Assembly (NCBI GenBank): GCA_963921425.1
Contig: OY992834.1
Location: forward strand, 27,169,923 to 27,233,922
Reading direction: 5' to 3'
DNA: 64,000 nucleotides
Source of the DNA: Dryas octopetala
Taxonomy: Eukaryota; Streptophyta; Magnoliopsida; Rosales; Rosaceae
The notes below the pieces were generated by a model, which was not told the DNA's origin, did not search any database, and was given only the letters and a program-made list of their open reading frames with translations. Positions 12,580 through 24,561 of this stretch are shown here, piece after piece. A program made the position numbers and the translations under genes. Each line of letters starts with the position of its first letter. Positions within the stretch are counted from its first letter, which is position 1.

Positions 12580-13011
12580 GGCCCCGTTTGGGATTGTTGT
12601 GGAGGACCCAAAAGCTGCTGTGGATGAGAATTCTCAATCACCCACAGCAGTTTTGGTGTTTGGTAAAAAAATGAAAAAGTGCTTTGTCCCACAATTCTCA
12701 ACTCCCCACAACAAAAATAGAAAGCAAGTTTGTAGGTGCTTTTGAAAGGTGTAGTGAATCACAGCAACAAAGAAAATTTTATTTTACCCATAATACCCTC
12801 ATTTTAGTAATTATAAATAGCCACAGTAGTTTTATATTACAATTTACCAAACACCTTCATACTGTTTTTTGTACTCACAATACTTTTAAAAATATAATTT
12901 ACCAAACACTCAACTGCTTTACTTCACAGCTGACTTTACTTCACAACTGCTTTACTTCACAGCTGCTTTACTTCACAGTTGTTTTTTCTCACAGCAATCT
13001 CAAACTAAGCC
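12580..13011. mobile_element. Tourist-like MITE, copy 2
   Basis: It matches copy 1 (10665-11058) over its whole length, starting GGCCCCGTTTGGGATTGTTG and ending CAATCTCAAACTAAGCC. The left flank is TAA and the right is TGA, a TAA duplication with one change. It differs from copy 1 by extra tandem units of TTTACTTCACAGCTG near 12925-12985. Confidence 0.7.
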
Positions 13012-13789
13012 TGAGACCAATAAACAATGCACTTTTGAGCTATTTTCAGCTGTGTTGAGTTTTAGTCACCTTAATCCATCCATCACAAATTGTTTCCATT
13101 CCTTTTTAGCCACTTTGTATGTCATTGTTTCTCAGTAGTGCATCTTGTTCTCTCTTATGCCTGTGTCAAAAATTAGTAATAGATATTATATTTGGTACTC
13201 AATAACCATGAAATGCTTCGATTAGAAAATAAATATTTGGTAACTGAAAATAATAGGGGTTTGAAAATTGGTTACTCAAGAATATTTGTTAATCATCAAA
13301 CATAGTTTTTCTCAAGAAAGGTTATTAATTTGCGTCTTCTTCAAACATTACACACTGCCCACCACTCCGGGTACTGATGGTGTTTTGTGGGTGGTCAGCT
13401 TCCAATTTGGAGCAGGCGGTGGATGGCTGTTTGGCGGCAGCCATGGCTATGTTGTTGAAAACCTGCTGCATTTTGTATTATTTCTCATAAAATTTTGTTA
13501 CTACTATAAATAGTAATGTAGGTGTCTTTGGTGATTAACTGATGTCTATCACTTATTTTACTTTCAGACATACGCAGTGGAAAAAGAAGAAAGTACTGGT
13601 GGTGTGAATTAAGGAAGTCATTCAAATGTATTAATATGTTCGTCGTTGGATTCATTCAAGTGATCACTCCAGTGAAGATCATAACATGAATTTATAGTGA
13701 TTGAGCACTTACTCTATATATTTTAGCCAAATATCACCTCTCAAATTTCTTTCTGAATCTGAAAGCATGTCTTTTGTATATGTCTTTGT

Positions 13790-13925
13790 CATGTTTACTC
13801 ATATTTATGAATAAAATTCAGATTATTATGCCAGGGATAGGTGGGGTTAATTAGATACTCTGATTCTCCAATTATGTTCTTTGTTACAATGATATGTTAT
13901 TTATGCTAACCATCCTGGAAAGAAA
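13790..13925 (+). repeat. Diverged duplicate of makorin 3' UTR region (4209-4337)
   Basis: Both copies share, in order, ACTC.TATTTATGAAT.AAAT, a .GGGGTTA block, and ATTTATG...CCATCCTGGAAAG. They are in the same orientation with small indels. Similarity was judged by eye and is clearly below that of the MITE pair, which indicates an older event. Confidence 0.6.
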
Positions 13926-14732
13926 GATTGCCAATTTAATATAATAAAAGTAACATACTTCATCGTTCAATGGCAATTTCAGTGAAAATGAATGATAGTA
14001 TGCTATTACACTGGGGCATCTTGATTTCAGAGTTCATGGTTTTATTTGTCAAACTGATTTGGCATACCCTTTACTTGACTAAGGGTTTTTGTCTAGCTCC
14101 AGTCTATTTGTTTCATTTGGTCTTATTGTAGTTGTGGGATAGGCAAGCAAACAACATTGCCTTGGATCCATTACTCATCTTGGTCTGCGGCTTGGGCATC
14201 AGAGATGCAGCTATTGCACGTGTTCTTTCTCAGTGAGTAGTGTCACCCTTGTCATGGTATTGCTTGCTATTGTTAATTCACATTTGCAACTTCTATTGAA
14301 CTCTTGCCATTCTTCGTACTTTTAATCTTGATTTTGATGCATCTTTGTCAAGATTAAAGTGTTTGATATTGCGCGTTTTAGGTACTTGATGGTGCTGTTC
14401 CTCTTCTTAATCTTGGTCGGTTTCTGAAGAATGGTAATGAGCTTGAAAGATTTGGATATATTCAGATTATACATATTTGCTTTGACTGCAACTATTGCAC
14501 ATATGCACAGCTCAATAATTGGACTTACTCAAGTACCAAACTTTGGATTAGCTTTTTAAATAGGAGTTATTCTGTTTGAACAGTTTTCATCTTTATGGAA
14601 CATGTATTGTCTAATTAGCTGCTGGTAGGATAAATTCAATTACTTCAAGTTGGCTTATGTTTAATTTTGGTTTGTTGCTTGGGCACAGGTACTCTGCTGT
14701 TGGCTAGGGTGATTGGAGTGATATCTTGGAGT

Positions 14733-14895
14733 ATATTTGCATTCAGAATATGGACCACTTTGTGATCCATCAAGTTAATGGTACTGCAGCTGCCTTTATT
14801 ATCAGGTTAATATAAATTCGATCTATTTTTTCTTATTATGAAATTAAAGTTCATCACAAATAGTATAGTTTTAGGAACAACACCTAGTTATTGCA
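14733..14895 (+). repeat. Diverged duplicate of 6918-7080
   Basis: Shared runs include ATATTTGCATTCAGAATATG, ATCAAGTTAATGG, AGCTGCCTTTA and ATCACAAATAGTATA in the same order and orientation. Together with 13790-13925 this brackets a duplicated segment that is about 1.8 kb shorter than the makorin-side copy. Confidence 0.75.
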
Positions 14896-15125
14896 CTGTG
14901 GTAACCACCCAACACCACCATTGGTGTTCAGTCTAAAGATCACCATAGTCCGATTAATAAATAATAATGAAAGACATTTTATTGTTATAAAGCATGTATT
15001 TTCCGATCCAGTTTCTTTGTTCTTTGTTTTTGTATTATTAAAATATATTTCTTTGTCAATCCAATTTCCCATTTTTGTGTGGATCATTGTGATCATCAGT
15101 TACATACAGACCAGTGTTATACGCT

Positions 15126-15245
15126 ATTTTTTTTTTTTGGATCGAAATGGCAATGCATTAAAAGGGTCCGAAATTATAGAAAATATAAGCCAAAGGCCAA
15201 CAAACAAAACAATGCTGACCAATGTGATATCTTATGGTATGTGTT
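15126..15245 (-). mobile_element. Possible 3' tail of a truncated LINE (minus strand)
   Basis: Read on the minus strand, a T/G-rich stretch ends in TTAATGCATTGCCATTTCG and then a poly(A) run (poly(T) at about 15128-15139 on +). This resembles the 3' end of plant LINE insertions. No reverse transcriptase sequence or target duplication was found, so the call is tentative. Confidence 0.35.
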
Positions 15246-17083
15246 TTATGCCCTTTGATATCTCTTGACACTTTTGAAATTTCATCAATTAATTTAACAA
15301 AACTCAAATTTTCAATTTGGTTATAACTTATTTGTTTATTTTCATTAAAAATTGTGTTGGGGGGAGTGAGACCATCTTATAGTCTTTTTAAAAATAATTT
15401 TAATTTCTATTTTTATGTTTATTTTCTTGTGAAATTGAGGCTCACAAAATTTGGAGGTTTGAAATTTTAGAAAATTAGGATTAAATACCAAATCCCAATA
15501 ATTTTTTGGTATAACATGAAGACTATATAATATTTCAATCACTACAAGAAAAACAAGCAAAGGCAACCAATTTTTTTTGGTAGGCATAGAGGCAACTGCC
15601 ACTTTTGTTAGTTTGTAATGTCCCTTGCCACACTGCAGTCACCATATATCATGTTGGAGGTTGGTGTTGGGGTGGCAAGGGAGCTAAGGCCACCCACATG
15701 TAAGCATGGTGGAAGCTTCTGCCAAAACCTGCAGTGTCAGTCTGACAGGTCCGGTCCTCACTAATGCTGCAGTTAGTGAGTTTTACTTGTTCACCATCTC
15801 TATTGGGGTTGCTAAATTGGTGGAGGATTGATATTATTAATTAATGTCATGCCATGGTTTCTTCTACTATCTTGTTAACAGTGGGTATGAATGCTCACTA
15901 ATAACAACCATTGCTTACTGCACTCCCACCTTATTGGTATTAGTTTCTGATTTGGTTTCAGAAATTAAATATCCTCCACCATGCAAGAATTTTGGTGACT
16001 ATTTATATGAGATTGAGAATGCATTTTCCCACCAAACAAATTGCTGCAGTGGGATTGAATGTATGAATAGTGTCCAATTAATCTTTCATTTGCATTTTCA
16101 ATTCCAATGTGCTCTTATAATACTAAGGATGCTTGCAATGACTGTTACACCATATTGTTCATAAAATGTGGAAAGGCTACCCTGTTATTGGAGCAAGCAT
16201 GCTTAACTTTCAGTCCAGCAATCCCATTAATAGGAGGGGTATGTAGCTGAACCTCAAAGCCATATCAGAAAAATGAAAAACAAATAATTGACAACTCAAG
16301 TTGCACAGCTGAACCCACAATCACTGACTTTCTTCATTGATGCAAATACGACTTGCTATATACATTGAAATTGCATGTTTAATTCAAGTAGCGGTTCAAG
16401 TGCATAGTTACAACCACTCTAATATCCTTTCCCCATACTTTTCACAATTTGTAAAACAAAATGAAACTTAGATACCAAAAACAACAAAAGCTTAATCACT
16501 AGCTGCAAAACACTTAGTCATATGATCCCAACAGAATATCCACACTTCCAAACTTGGTGATATATATCATAGTCTAAGCCATAATATAACCCACCAAGTT
16601 TATAGTTGTATCACAAAAGCTGTTCAAAATACCAGCAGTATATTACTCAAAACAACAAAAAGTATTCTTACTGGCAGCCATGATTTCTTTTGATATGTCG
16701 ATCAGTTGTGTTGTGACCTCCCAACCCCGCTGCTTGAAGCGCCTGCATCTCTCGCACCACCATCCTCTGCTCCCATGTCATTCCTAGCATGCACTTGCGC
16801 CAACTTTTGGGGACCAGCCATTCCTGCTGTAGAAAATGGCGTAATCACACCTGGCATATGTGGAAGGTGGAAGGAATTTGTGCCAGTCTGAACTGGGGGC
16901 AGTGGGGGTGCCAAGGATGGAGTGTTGCCGGTGCTTGTGCCAATGCTGCCCCTTAAGTAGCTGTCTAAAGCTGTGGTAAGCCTCCCATTCAAGTTGAAAT
17001 CCATGTGGGACTGCTGCCTTTGAATGTTCAATATATCTTGAGTGTTTACCATTGCAATCCTATCCAATTCAACCCGATACTGC

Positions 17084-20000
17084 TGTTTGGGCCATAAATT
17101 GGCATTTACCATGGCAAGATGATCGGAAAAGAGAATGGGTAAAATAGAGAAGCCGGCCTACATCTTTTAATTGAGTTTTCGGCAAGGAGGCCTAGATGAG
17201 GAATAAAATCAAACACTTAGCGGGCGTTGTTGTCTTTGAACTAAGAAAGCTCAAAGGGGCTGCTATGGGGTCCCAAAATCACAAGTTTCAATAGAGAAAA
17301 TATGTTTCTAGCATGATTGTGTTGCTAGGGGGATGTGAGCAAAAATGACTAAAGCATGGGCTGCTGCATAAAGAACATGTAGGTGGTTGGTTTGTTTGGC
17401 ATAAATGAGATAATATGATGAGTTTTTATGGCTGAGTTTGTCTCAATATATCCAAGGCCAGCAAATAATATATATATATATATATTTGGTTAATCAAGTG
17501 GCTTTAGTGGAGAGATGGGCTTTGTTGTTGATTTGATATAGAGAGATCATTGAAGAAATGGGGGCTGCAGTGATACCTGCGTGAAGTAAAGGAAAGAATG
17601 GCTGCAGTACGTGGTACTTCATGAATTGAGGAGAGAGGGAGGAATGGTTAACCTGGTAAGTGCCAAAGCCAATTGGAAAAGGCTACCCGTGTGTGTTGAA
17701 TGCACATATATATATATACATATATATATATATGTGTATGTACAATGCAAAAGAAAGATGGCAGTAAAAGTGGTGTGGCCTTTTGTACTAATATATATAT
17801 ATTATATATACAAAGTAAAGTAGATATCATACATGTCTAGTTGGCCATATATATATTAGCTAGTATACACATGCAATTGAAAGAGATGGCAGTAAGTGGC
17901 GTTAATTGCGTAAGTGTATGGATATATATATGTCTATATATATATACATGCAATTGAAAACCTACAGTAAGTGGCATGGCCTAATATATATATATATATA
18001 CATATATATATTATTTTATTAGATATTTGGCTTAAAATAAATATATGTATATTTATATATGCCTAGCCAAATACATATTTTTAAAGACCAAAAAGTGGTT
18101 TTATTTTTAAGTGGGCCCAAACTATTTTTGAAAAAGAGACATGGAAGTTGGCCACCCAAAGCCTCTAAATATTCTGTCCAGCCTCATTCTTCTTGTTTTG
18201 TCCGGCCTCCTTCTCCCTATTTTGTCCAGCCTCTCTCCTCTCCTTTTCTACTAAAATTTCTTCTAGGCTATCCATGCTACTTCTACCCACAAAATATCCT
18301 ATGATTAGCCTGGATTGCTTTTTTCCCATTATTTCTATCCACCCAATTACTCTATCATTTTTCACACCCAAATACCTTCTACATAGCCCGGGTAACTTTA
18401 TTTCCCTATTTTTTATGATTTGATCACCCAATCTCTTTTCTTGATTATTTCGCCCAAATATCAACTATGTTGATCACCCAACCTTGTGAGCATGATGAAA
18501 GTGATCAATTAAAATCTACCCGGGCTACCTCGCCCTTGGTTTCAAAAGTGTTGTTCGCCCACTATAGGAGGCCGAGAGAAAATGCCTACAAGAGGTTGGG
18601 CGAAAATTTTTTGTGAAGTAGCTTCAAAGGCCTAGAAGAGGCCGGATTTTGGCGAGGGATCATGAAAGTGGCTCGACTTGTGTGGGTGAAAGGCCAAAAT
18701 ATTTTATTGAGTGGCTCAATCCATTATGTCGTATCAAATAAGAGAGTAATTCCGGCCTATTGAGAGGCCGGGTCATCTCTTTCTCATGTTTTTAAGATGA
18801 GTTGGCCCAACTAAATGCAATTTGCTAGGCCATGTATAATTTCAAGCAAAGAAGAATAATTTTGGCATAGTTTGAGGCCAGGTTATGTATTTAAAATAAC
18901 GAAATCGGTCCAATCGAAGATAAAAATGGGCTGGGCAGTTTTATTATTGGGTATAAAAACAAAAAGAGGTGGTTCCAGCCTAGTTTTGAGGCTGGGTCGT
19001 TTCATTTTATTTTAATTTTTTTAATTAAAGTTTGGGTCTCAGTATTTGGGCCAAATTTTTATTAAGCTTAAAACCTCAAAGAGTTTGATCGAGCCCGAAA
19101 GCTTCTTGATGAAATTTTTTAGCCAATAATGGCTCTGCCCAAGTCACATAAGGATTTCTCATCCACCAAGAAGTTCTACTTAAGCTAGAATTCCGTCCAA
19201 GTAAAGAGTTCAAATTTGGAAAGGATTTTCATCGACCATCAATGCTCAAGATCACGTGGTTATCAAAGAAGAATCCGGTCGAATCCTAATTTCAAGAGAG
19301 TTCAAATCTCATCTGTACAAGGAGTCTAAGGGGAATTCCGGGCCAAGTAATAGCCCATTGCTATCCTAACCCTTATATATAGACGCATTCAGAAGAGAGA
19401 AAGGGACATTGAACACACAGCAATCAACTCACAAATTTCTCAAGCTTTCAAGAATTTCTCAAAGTTCTTTTGATTTCAATTTTACTTAGTTGCTACCGTT
19501 CAAGGTGCTTTTAGGTTTTCAATAGTTCTAGTTCACTAGATTTGTAGCTCTGCCATCATCTTTCCCAAAGGCTTGTGGTATCGATTTAGTTTTGTTCTTT
19601 ACTTTTCATACAACTTTGTTTGTCTTGATTTCAACTTTAATGCAATTTTTCTTTCATTCGCCCTCAATCTAATGCTTGCTATTTTCATTGTTTCTTTGAA
19701 TCTTGAAGTTAACTTGGTTGGTCAAGATCATATTAAGTTTCATTATATTTTTGTTATCCATAATTTCTTTGTTTTGCTTGGGCACTTGCACCACTTTGTG
19801 CACGAGTTCGATCACGTAATTTTAAGGAGGCCAACTAGTGGGTCGGATTCCGATTCCGACTAGGCCTTTAAGAGCCTTGTCCCCGAGGCTAGAAAAGAAC
19901 CTAGGCCAAGAGTGGTTCCTAGCTTGGCCGATCAATCGCTTGATAAGAATCAATTTAGGCGCAGTTACTCAACCCAATCACTATCACATTCCGATTGAGC

Positions 20001-20093
20001 CAAAACTTGGCTTGACGGTGGCACGCCCCGCACTTACACGAAAATGGACCAAAGTTTTGCTTTTGGCCAACCTTGGCTAAAAACGAGTGAACA
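17084..20093 (+). repeat. 5' LTR of the Gypsy element
   Basis: It is 3,010 bp, runs TGTT..AACA, and is nearly identical to 27735-30765. It contains several (TA)n arrays between about 17465 and 18060 and a TATA box near 19374. The rest is non-coding. The minus-strand frame at 18165-18464 only translates a short tandem repeat. Confidence 0.92.
19374..19381 (+). promoter_or_regulatory. LTR core promoter (TATATATA)
   Basis: CCTTATATATAGACGC lies about 710 bp before the LTR end. It is the clearest TATA context outside the simple TA arrays, and the same block recurs in the 3' LTR at 30046-30053. Transcription would start about 30 bp downstream, which makes the R-U5 part unusually long (about 680 bp). 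Confidence 0.55.
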
Positions 20094-20099
20094 TATTTT

Positions 20100-20118
20100 T
20101 GGCACGTCCGGTGGGACC
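20100..20118 (+). other. Primer-binding site (TGGCACGTCCGGTGGGACC)
   Basis: It begins 7 bases after the 5' LTR end with TGG, which pairs with the CCA end of a tRNA. Tat/Ogre elements commonly use a tRNA-Arg primer. The match to a particular tRNA is from memory and should be tested by alignment. Confidence 0.7.
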
Positions 20119-20144
20119 TTATTTGTTGTCTTTGCTAACATTGC

Positions 20145-23100
20145 ATGGTTGCTAATACTCGTGCGTTTCCAAATCGTGATCAGGAGAATCCTTACCGTAA
20201 CCCGGTTCCTTATCGTGATCCAATGACGAAGAATCAGGCCATCCCAAGCAACCAACCCGCTGGCAAGGCGACCGGTGCTATGAATCCAAGAAATCATCCC
20301 AACCTTGATTCTGGAAAGAGGCCTCAAGTTGGCCAACAAAGCGGGAACGATCACGTTTCGACCTTTGTGGACCAAGGAGTGGACCAAAAGAATCAGGATG
20401 GATCGTATGGTGAAGTTACAATCGAAGATGTATCGGAGAAAATTGACCCTCTACTCCTACCGAATCCGGCTACTATAGAAGATGTCCAACAGCTCATCGA
20501 CTTGGTGAGGGAAGAAAGTCGGGTCACCCAGACTCATTTACAAACCGTGGCTATCCAGGTGAACACTACGTTAGACCGGATTGAACGGACTAACAATGTG
20601 ATGGCCAACAACATTGCTAGTATGGGTACCCAAATCGGACAACACATTGTCCAAGCTCTTCAAGGGGGTCAGGGCCAGAATCCACCCGTGGCCAATCAAG
20701 TGCAAATCCCTGAACCCTATAGACCGCCACCTTTGGCAAATCAACCACGAGTTCATTTAGGTTTGTGGGGCAATGGTAACGGCCAGAATAATGGCCGGGC
20801 TCAAAACCAGGGAGGCAACCATCAAGCGGTCAACAACTTTGCTGGGGGCATTCAGGTAGGACTAGGCCAAGCCCCAGTGGGAATTGATAGAAATATAATC
20901 GAGATGGACGTCCAAGACATGTATGGACCTCTAGCTAGGAGAACAATCCGACCAGTATACCGAAGACCTTACCCTGACTTTGTGGACCAAACGGAATACC
21001 CAAGAGGTTTTAGGGTTCCTGATTTCACTTTGTTCTCCGGTCAAGATTATCAATCCTCTATTGAACACATAGGCCGATTCACGGCCCAGTGTGCTGAAGT
21101 GGCAAACAATGATAATCTGAAACTTAAGATGTTTCCCAACTCACTCACTGGAGCTGCTTTCACCTGGTATGTTAGTTTGCCGGTCAACTCGGTTCCAAAT
21201 TGGCAAACTATGGAGCAAATTTTTCACGAACAATTCTATCGCCACGAACCAGAAGTATCGATGGCTGACTTAGCCCGTTTGGTGCAAAATTCTGAAGAAT
21301 CAGCTCAAGGGTATATTTCTCGATTTAGGCTTGCAAGAAGTAGATGCACTGTCCCTTTGCCCGAGAGCGAATTTGTGAAGTTAGCCCAGAATGGTTTGTC
21401 TTTGGAGCTTCGGAAGAAGTTTGAAGGGATGAAATTCCGAGATCTTTATGATTTAGTCATGAGGGTGGATAGATATGAAGCTATTCTACGGGAAGAACGC
21501 CAGAAAAGAATGGCAGCAAAGGCTGCATGGAACAAAAATAAGTCAAGTGTTCAAATGGTGGAGATGGAAGAAGAGCTCGAGGAAGTGGAAGTTGAATCGG
21601 ATGAAGAATCAGCCGAGGTCAATGCGGCTGAGATTATGATTTCCAAGCCTCATGTATGCAAGGCCTTGGTGAAGGCGTCCAAAGATCAAAAAGTGCAACA
21701 AGTGAGTTTTTCTTCTAAGCAGAAAGGATCCGCCACTAGAGCATTCACCTTTGATTTATCAAAGGGTGAACAAATATTCGATCAACTATCGGCCGAGAAG
21801 CTTATCAAGCTGACCAATGGCCAAGCGATACCACCGGCCAATGAACTAAAGAATCGAACCTACTGTAAGTGGCATAATGCGTGGACTCACTCGACCGCTA
21901 ATTGCGTTGTCTTTCGGAATATTGTGCAAGACTTGATTGACAAGGGAACCTTACGCTTCCCGGAAAAAGAAAAGGCTGTGATGGGAGTTGAGAAGGATCC
22001 TTTCCCCAAGATGCAGGTTAATATGGTCAACTTACATATTCCGAATACCGATCGAGGAAAAGAGAAAAAGGTCGGAGAGAGAAAGTATAGACCAGCACAA
22101 CCGCATAGGGGGCAAACTCAGAGGCAAGAGTATCAGCCGGTTGGAAAGATAACAACTCGGCCGGAAGAGAAATCGGCTCCAATAAAAGGAATTGTGCTAT
22201 GCAGTAGGTGCCAATGTGAAGTGGCGCTCGAAGCTTTCAGGGTAGAAAAGGGGGCGGAGGCCAAGGTTCTAAATGTGTCCTCGCCGACTCAAGATCACAA
22301 TGAAATTAAGTCAATCATAGTTCAACCAAAAGACAAAGAACAAGAAAAGATTGACCAAGATCATGAAATGAAGGAGTTGGTCGGGCATCACCTTAAAGAC
22401 AAAGGCAAGGGTAAGATGATTGAAATGTCACCACCCGGAAATTATGGTCCTCATAGCCCTAGAAGAAGAATTGAGACAGATAGTAAGGCTAAACGTCACC
22501 TTGACTTTGATGATTATGTCGAGAAGAAACCAGTTGGTTTGCAACTTAGAGATAAAGGCAAAGGAAAATTGGAGGAAATGCCTCCACCTAACGGCTACCC
22601 ACTTCGTAGCCCAAGGAGAAAGCTTGTGTTGGGAGATGAACCAAGACGGAGTTATGAGAATAATTACCGTAGGCCGTACAAACGGCCTTATCAGAGGACA
22701 CTCCGATATGATGATGTGGCAGAAGATCTTTCCAAACCATATGAAAGAAAGGAAAGAAGCCTTTGGGTATCAGTGGCTGACGGCCAAAAGCGAGACGTGT
22801 CTCATGTCACTATGCCGAAACCAGGCAAGAACACTTTTAAACCCACTCCGGACGAGCCTAATGTATGGTATAAGAAAGGAAAGGATGGAGCTATGATTCC
22901 ATTGTCAAGAACCCAAACTCGGCGTGTTCAAAGGCAATACGCTCAATCATGTCGAGAAGAAGAAGCTTGGATTGAGCAAAGGGATGCTCAACTTAGGAGA
23001 GGTTCTGACCTAAGGGAGAAATTGAGAAGAGGAGAAGTCAGGCTCCTAAAGAATGATGGTTCAACCGAGGGTAATGTGACTGTGTTGCCTAAGGTCCATA

Positions 23101-24521
23101 GGATGTTCGAAGGGACCAAAGTTTTGGTCATTCCAGATGAGAAAGAGGAAGTGATAAGTATGCTTGAAGCTCACTTGACTGGTGCATTCGAGACCAGAAA
23201 GAAAGAAGTCGTAATTAATAAAGTTGACATCGATCAACCTATGAATGAGGTTTCTAGAATTGCAATAGACCAACAAATGGTCGAAACTTCTAAAGTTGAA
23301 ACTGACCAATCTATGGTCGAACCATTTGAAAGTGAAGTCAACCGAGAAACGGTTTTAACTCCTGAGAAGGAGGTCGACCAATTTAAGATTGATTCCCTCA
23401 TTCCCTCTGTGTTTATTCCACCGAGTTCTGATCTGCTGATAGAAGAGAATAAAGACCCTGTCAAAGAAGAAGAAGAGAATGAGGCCGAACCCAACCAGGA
23501 CATGGAATATGAAGGCGGAGAAGATGACTACTTGGAAGACGAGTACGATGAAGAATATGATGAAGAAGGGGTCGGAGAGGAAGAAAGTAATGACAAGGAA
23601 GAGGAGAAGAAGCCCCGAATGAAGATATCGCCTTCTGGGAAGATTACTTATGATTCCGGAACACAAGGGTCATCAAAATGTGGCATGATTATCACATTAC
23701 CTTTGGAATTCGAAGCAAGGCCAGAACAAGTGGCCCAATTGGAGGGTGATGTTGTAGCTGAAGAAGAGGCTTGGGCAGAAATTGATGAGGAGATAGCAAA
23801 CCAAGAGGAAAATGATGATGAGCGGTTTGCATGCCTCAAAGAACATAATGACAACCTTAGCAACCAGCTGAGAGCATGCCTTGGTCGACCAACAGAAGCA
23901 ATGGCCAAGCAAGTAAGGGCATTATACATTCGTGCACACATTGAGAGAATGCCAATGAATAAGGTATTTGTGGATAATGGAGCTGCCGCTAATATTTTGC
24001 CTTTATCAACCTTAAAAAAGCTGAAGAAAATACAACACGACCTGCGTCCAACAAAAGTGAGGATAAGCTCTTTTGTAGGGGATGATGAGGAGATTTTGGG
24101 AGCAATTTCTTTAGAAGTAGCGGTGGGGAAGAAAAGAAGAAACACTACTTTCCTTGTAGTTAATTCGAAGGCCAATACAACGTACTCCTTGGTCGAGATT
24201 GGATCAATGGTAGTTGGTGCATCCCATCTTCTTAATTTGCACCAGTTACTAGTTCTTTGGAATGAGGACAATACACTTGACGTCATATCGGCCGATACAC
24301 GGCCGTTCCCAGCCTCCGCCAACTTTGTTGATGCGGAGTTATATGAGGAAGGAGTCACCTTCCAAACTTTGGTGGATGGAACCAAGACTACAAAGCCTTT
24401 GGGGATAACGGCCAATGAATTGGCTGGAATTGAGAAAGGGGAAGTCAAGATTGAAGATAAACGACCATCTTTGGTCGACTTGTTTGCAACAATATTCATA
24501 TCCAATGACAGACAAAAATAA
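20145..24521 (+). CDS. Gypsy gag and protease polyprotein (first ORF, 1,458 codons)
   Basis: Starts at ATG 20145, 52 bp after the 5' LTR. The retrotransposon gag domain lies roughly in residues 270-440 (RGFRVPDFTLFSGQ, TGAAFTWYVSL, EEQF/HEQFYRHEP context, SAQGYISRFR). A long, charged linker follows with GKGK and acidic runs (EDDYLEDEYDEEYDEEG). A retropepsin-like core sits near residues 1260-1340 with the motif VFVDNGAAANILPL; the usual D-T/S-G is D-N-G here, as seen in some Tat elements. The frame stops with TAA at 24519-24521. A frameshift just before this stop leads into the next segment, so this ORF probably once continued into pol. Confidence 0.85.
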   Translation: MVANTRAFPNRDQENPYRNPVPYRDPMTKNQAIPSNQPAGKATGAMNPRNHPNLDSGKRPQVGQQSGNDHVSTFVDQGVDQKNQDGSYGEVTIEDVSEKIDPLLLPNPATIEDVQQLIDLVREESRVTQTHLQTVAIQVNTTLDRIERTNNVMANNIASMGTQIGQHIVQALQGGQGQNPPVANQVQIPEPYRPPPLANQPRVHLGLWGNGNGQNNGRAQNQGGNHQAVNNFAGGIQVGLGQAPVGIDRNIIEMDVQDMYGPLARRTIRPVYRRPYPDFVDQTEYPRGFRVPDFTLFSGQDYQSSIEHIGRFTAQCAEVANNDNLKLKMFPNSLTGAAFTWYVSLPVNSVPNWQTMEQIFHEQFYRHEPEVSMADLARLVQNSEESAQGYISRFRLARSRCTVPLPESEFVKLAQNGLSLELRKKFEGMKFRDLYDLVMRVDRYEAILREERQKRMAAKAAWNKNKSSVQMVEMEEELEEVEVESDEESAEVNAAEIMISKPHVCKALVKASKDQKVQQVSFSSKQKGSATRAFTFDLSKGEQIFDQLSAEKLIKLTNGQAIPPANELKNRTYCKWHNAWTHSTANCVVFRNIVQDLIDKGTLRFPEKEKAVMGVEKDPFPKMQVNMVNLHIPNTDRGKEKKVGERKYRPAQPHRGQTQRQEYQPVGKITTRPEEKSAPIKGIVLCSRCQCEVALEAFRVEKGAEAKVLNVSSPTQDHNEIKSIIVQPKDKEQEKIDQDHEMKELVGHHLKDKGKGKMIEMSPPGNYGPHSPRRRIETDSKAKRHLDFDDYVEKKPVGLQLRDKGKGKLEEMPPPNGYPLRSPRRKLVLGDEPRRSYENNYRRPYKRPYQRTLRYDDVAEDLSKPYERKERSLWVSVADGQKRDVSHVTMPKPGKNTFKPTPDEPNVWYKKGKDGAMIPLSRTQTRRVQRQYAQSCREEEAWIEQRDAQLRRGSDLREKLRRGEVRLLKNDGSTEGNVTVLPKVHRMFEGTKVLVIPDEKEEVISMLEAHLTGAFETRKKEVVINKVDIDQPMNEVSRIAIDQQMVETSKVETDQSMVEPFESEVNRETVLTPEKEVDQFKIDSLIPSVFIPPSSDLLIEENKDPVKEEEENEAEPNQDMEYEGGEDDYLEDEYDEEYDEEGVGEEESNDKEEEKKPRMKISPSGKITYDSGTQGSSKCGMIITLPLEFEARPEQVAQLEGDVVAEEEAWAEIDEEIANQEENDDERFACLKEHNDNLSNQLRACLGRPTEAMAKQVRALYIRAHIERMPMNKVFVDNGAAANILPLSTLKKLKKIQHDLRPTKVRISSFVGDDEEILGAISLEVAVGKKRRNTTFLVVNSKANTTYSLVEIGSMVVGASHLLNLHQLLVLWNEDNTLDVISADTRPFPASANFVDAELYEEGVTFQTLVDGTKTTKPLGITANELAGIEKGEVKIEDKRPSLVDLFATIFISNDRQK

Positions 24522-24561
24522 AGAAACTATTAATGAAGCGTTGGAGAGATAGTCAACGCAC

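Larger units (their letters stand above)
13012..15539. other. Intergenic region with a decayed duplicate of the makorin 3' flank, no intact gene
   Basis: No intact gene. Short exon-like frames occur near 14130-14236 and 14382-14430, but I cannot assign them to a family and they run into stops. Two stretches copy the makorin downstream region (see the repeat entries at 13790 and 14733), which suggests an ancient, partly deleted segmental duplication. Confidence 0.5.

Noticed and set aside
13268-13513. 81-codon + ORF with a Gly-rich segment
   Set aside because: No domain, no splice context and no support beyond an open frame.
14130-14430. Exon-like frames (LDPLLILVCGLGIRDAAIAR; LDGAVPLLNLGRFLKNGNEL)
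   Set aside because: Splice borders look plausible, but no family could be recognised and stops follow quickly; left as unassigned.
18165-18464. Minus-strand ORF with EAGQNKKNEAGQN repeats in both LTRs
   Set aside because: It is the translation of a short tandem repeat in non-coding LTR sequence; the extra 24-bp unit in the 3' LTR simply adds another repeat.
23648-24505. 285-codon minus-strand ORF inside the Gypsy gag/protease region
   Set aside because: It mirrors the acidic, codon-biased + strand ORF and has no recognisable domain.
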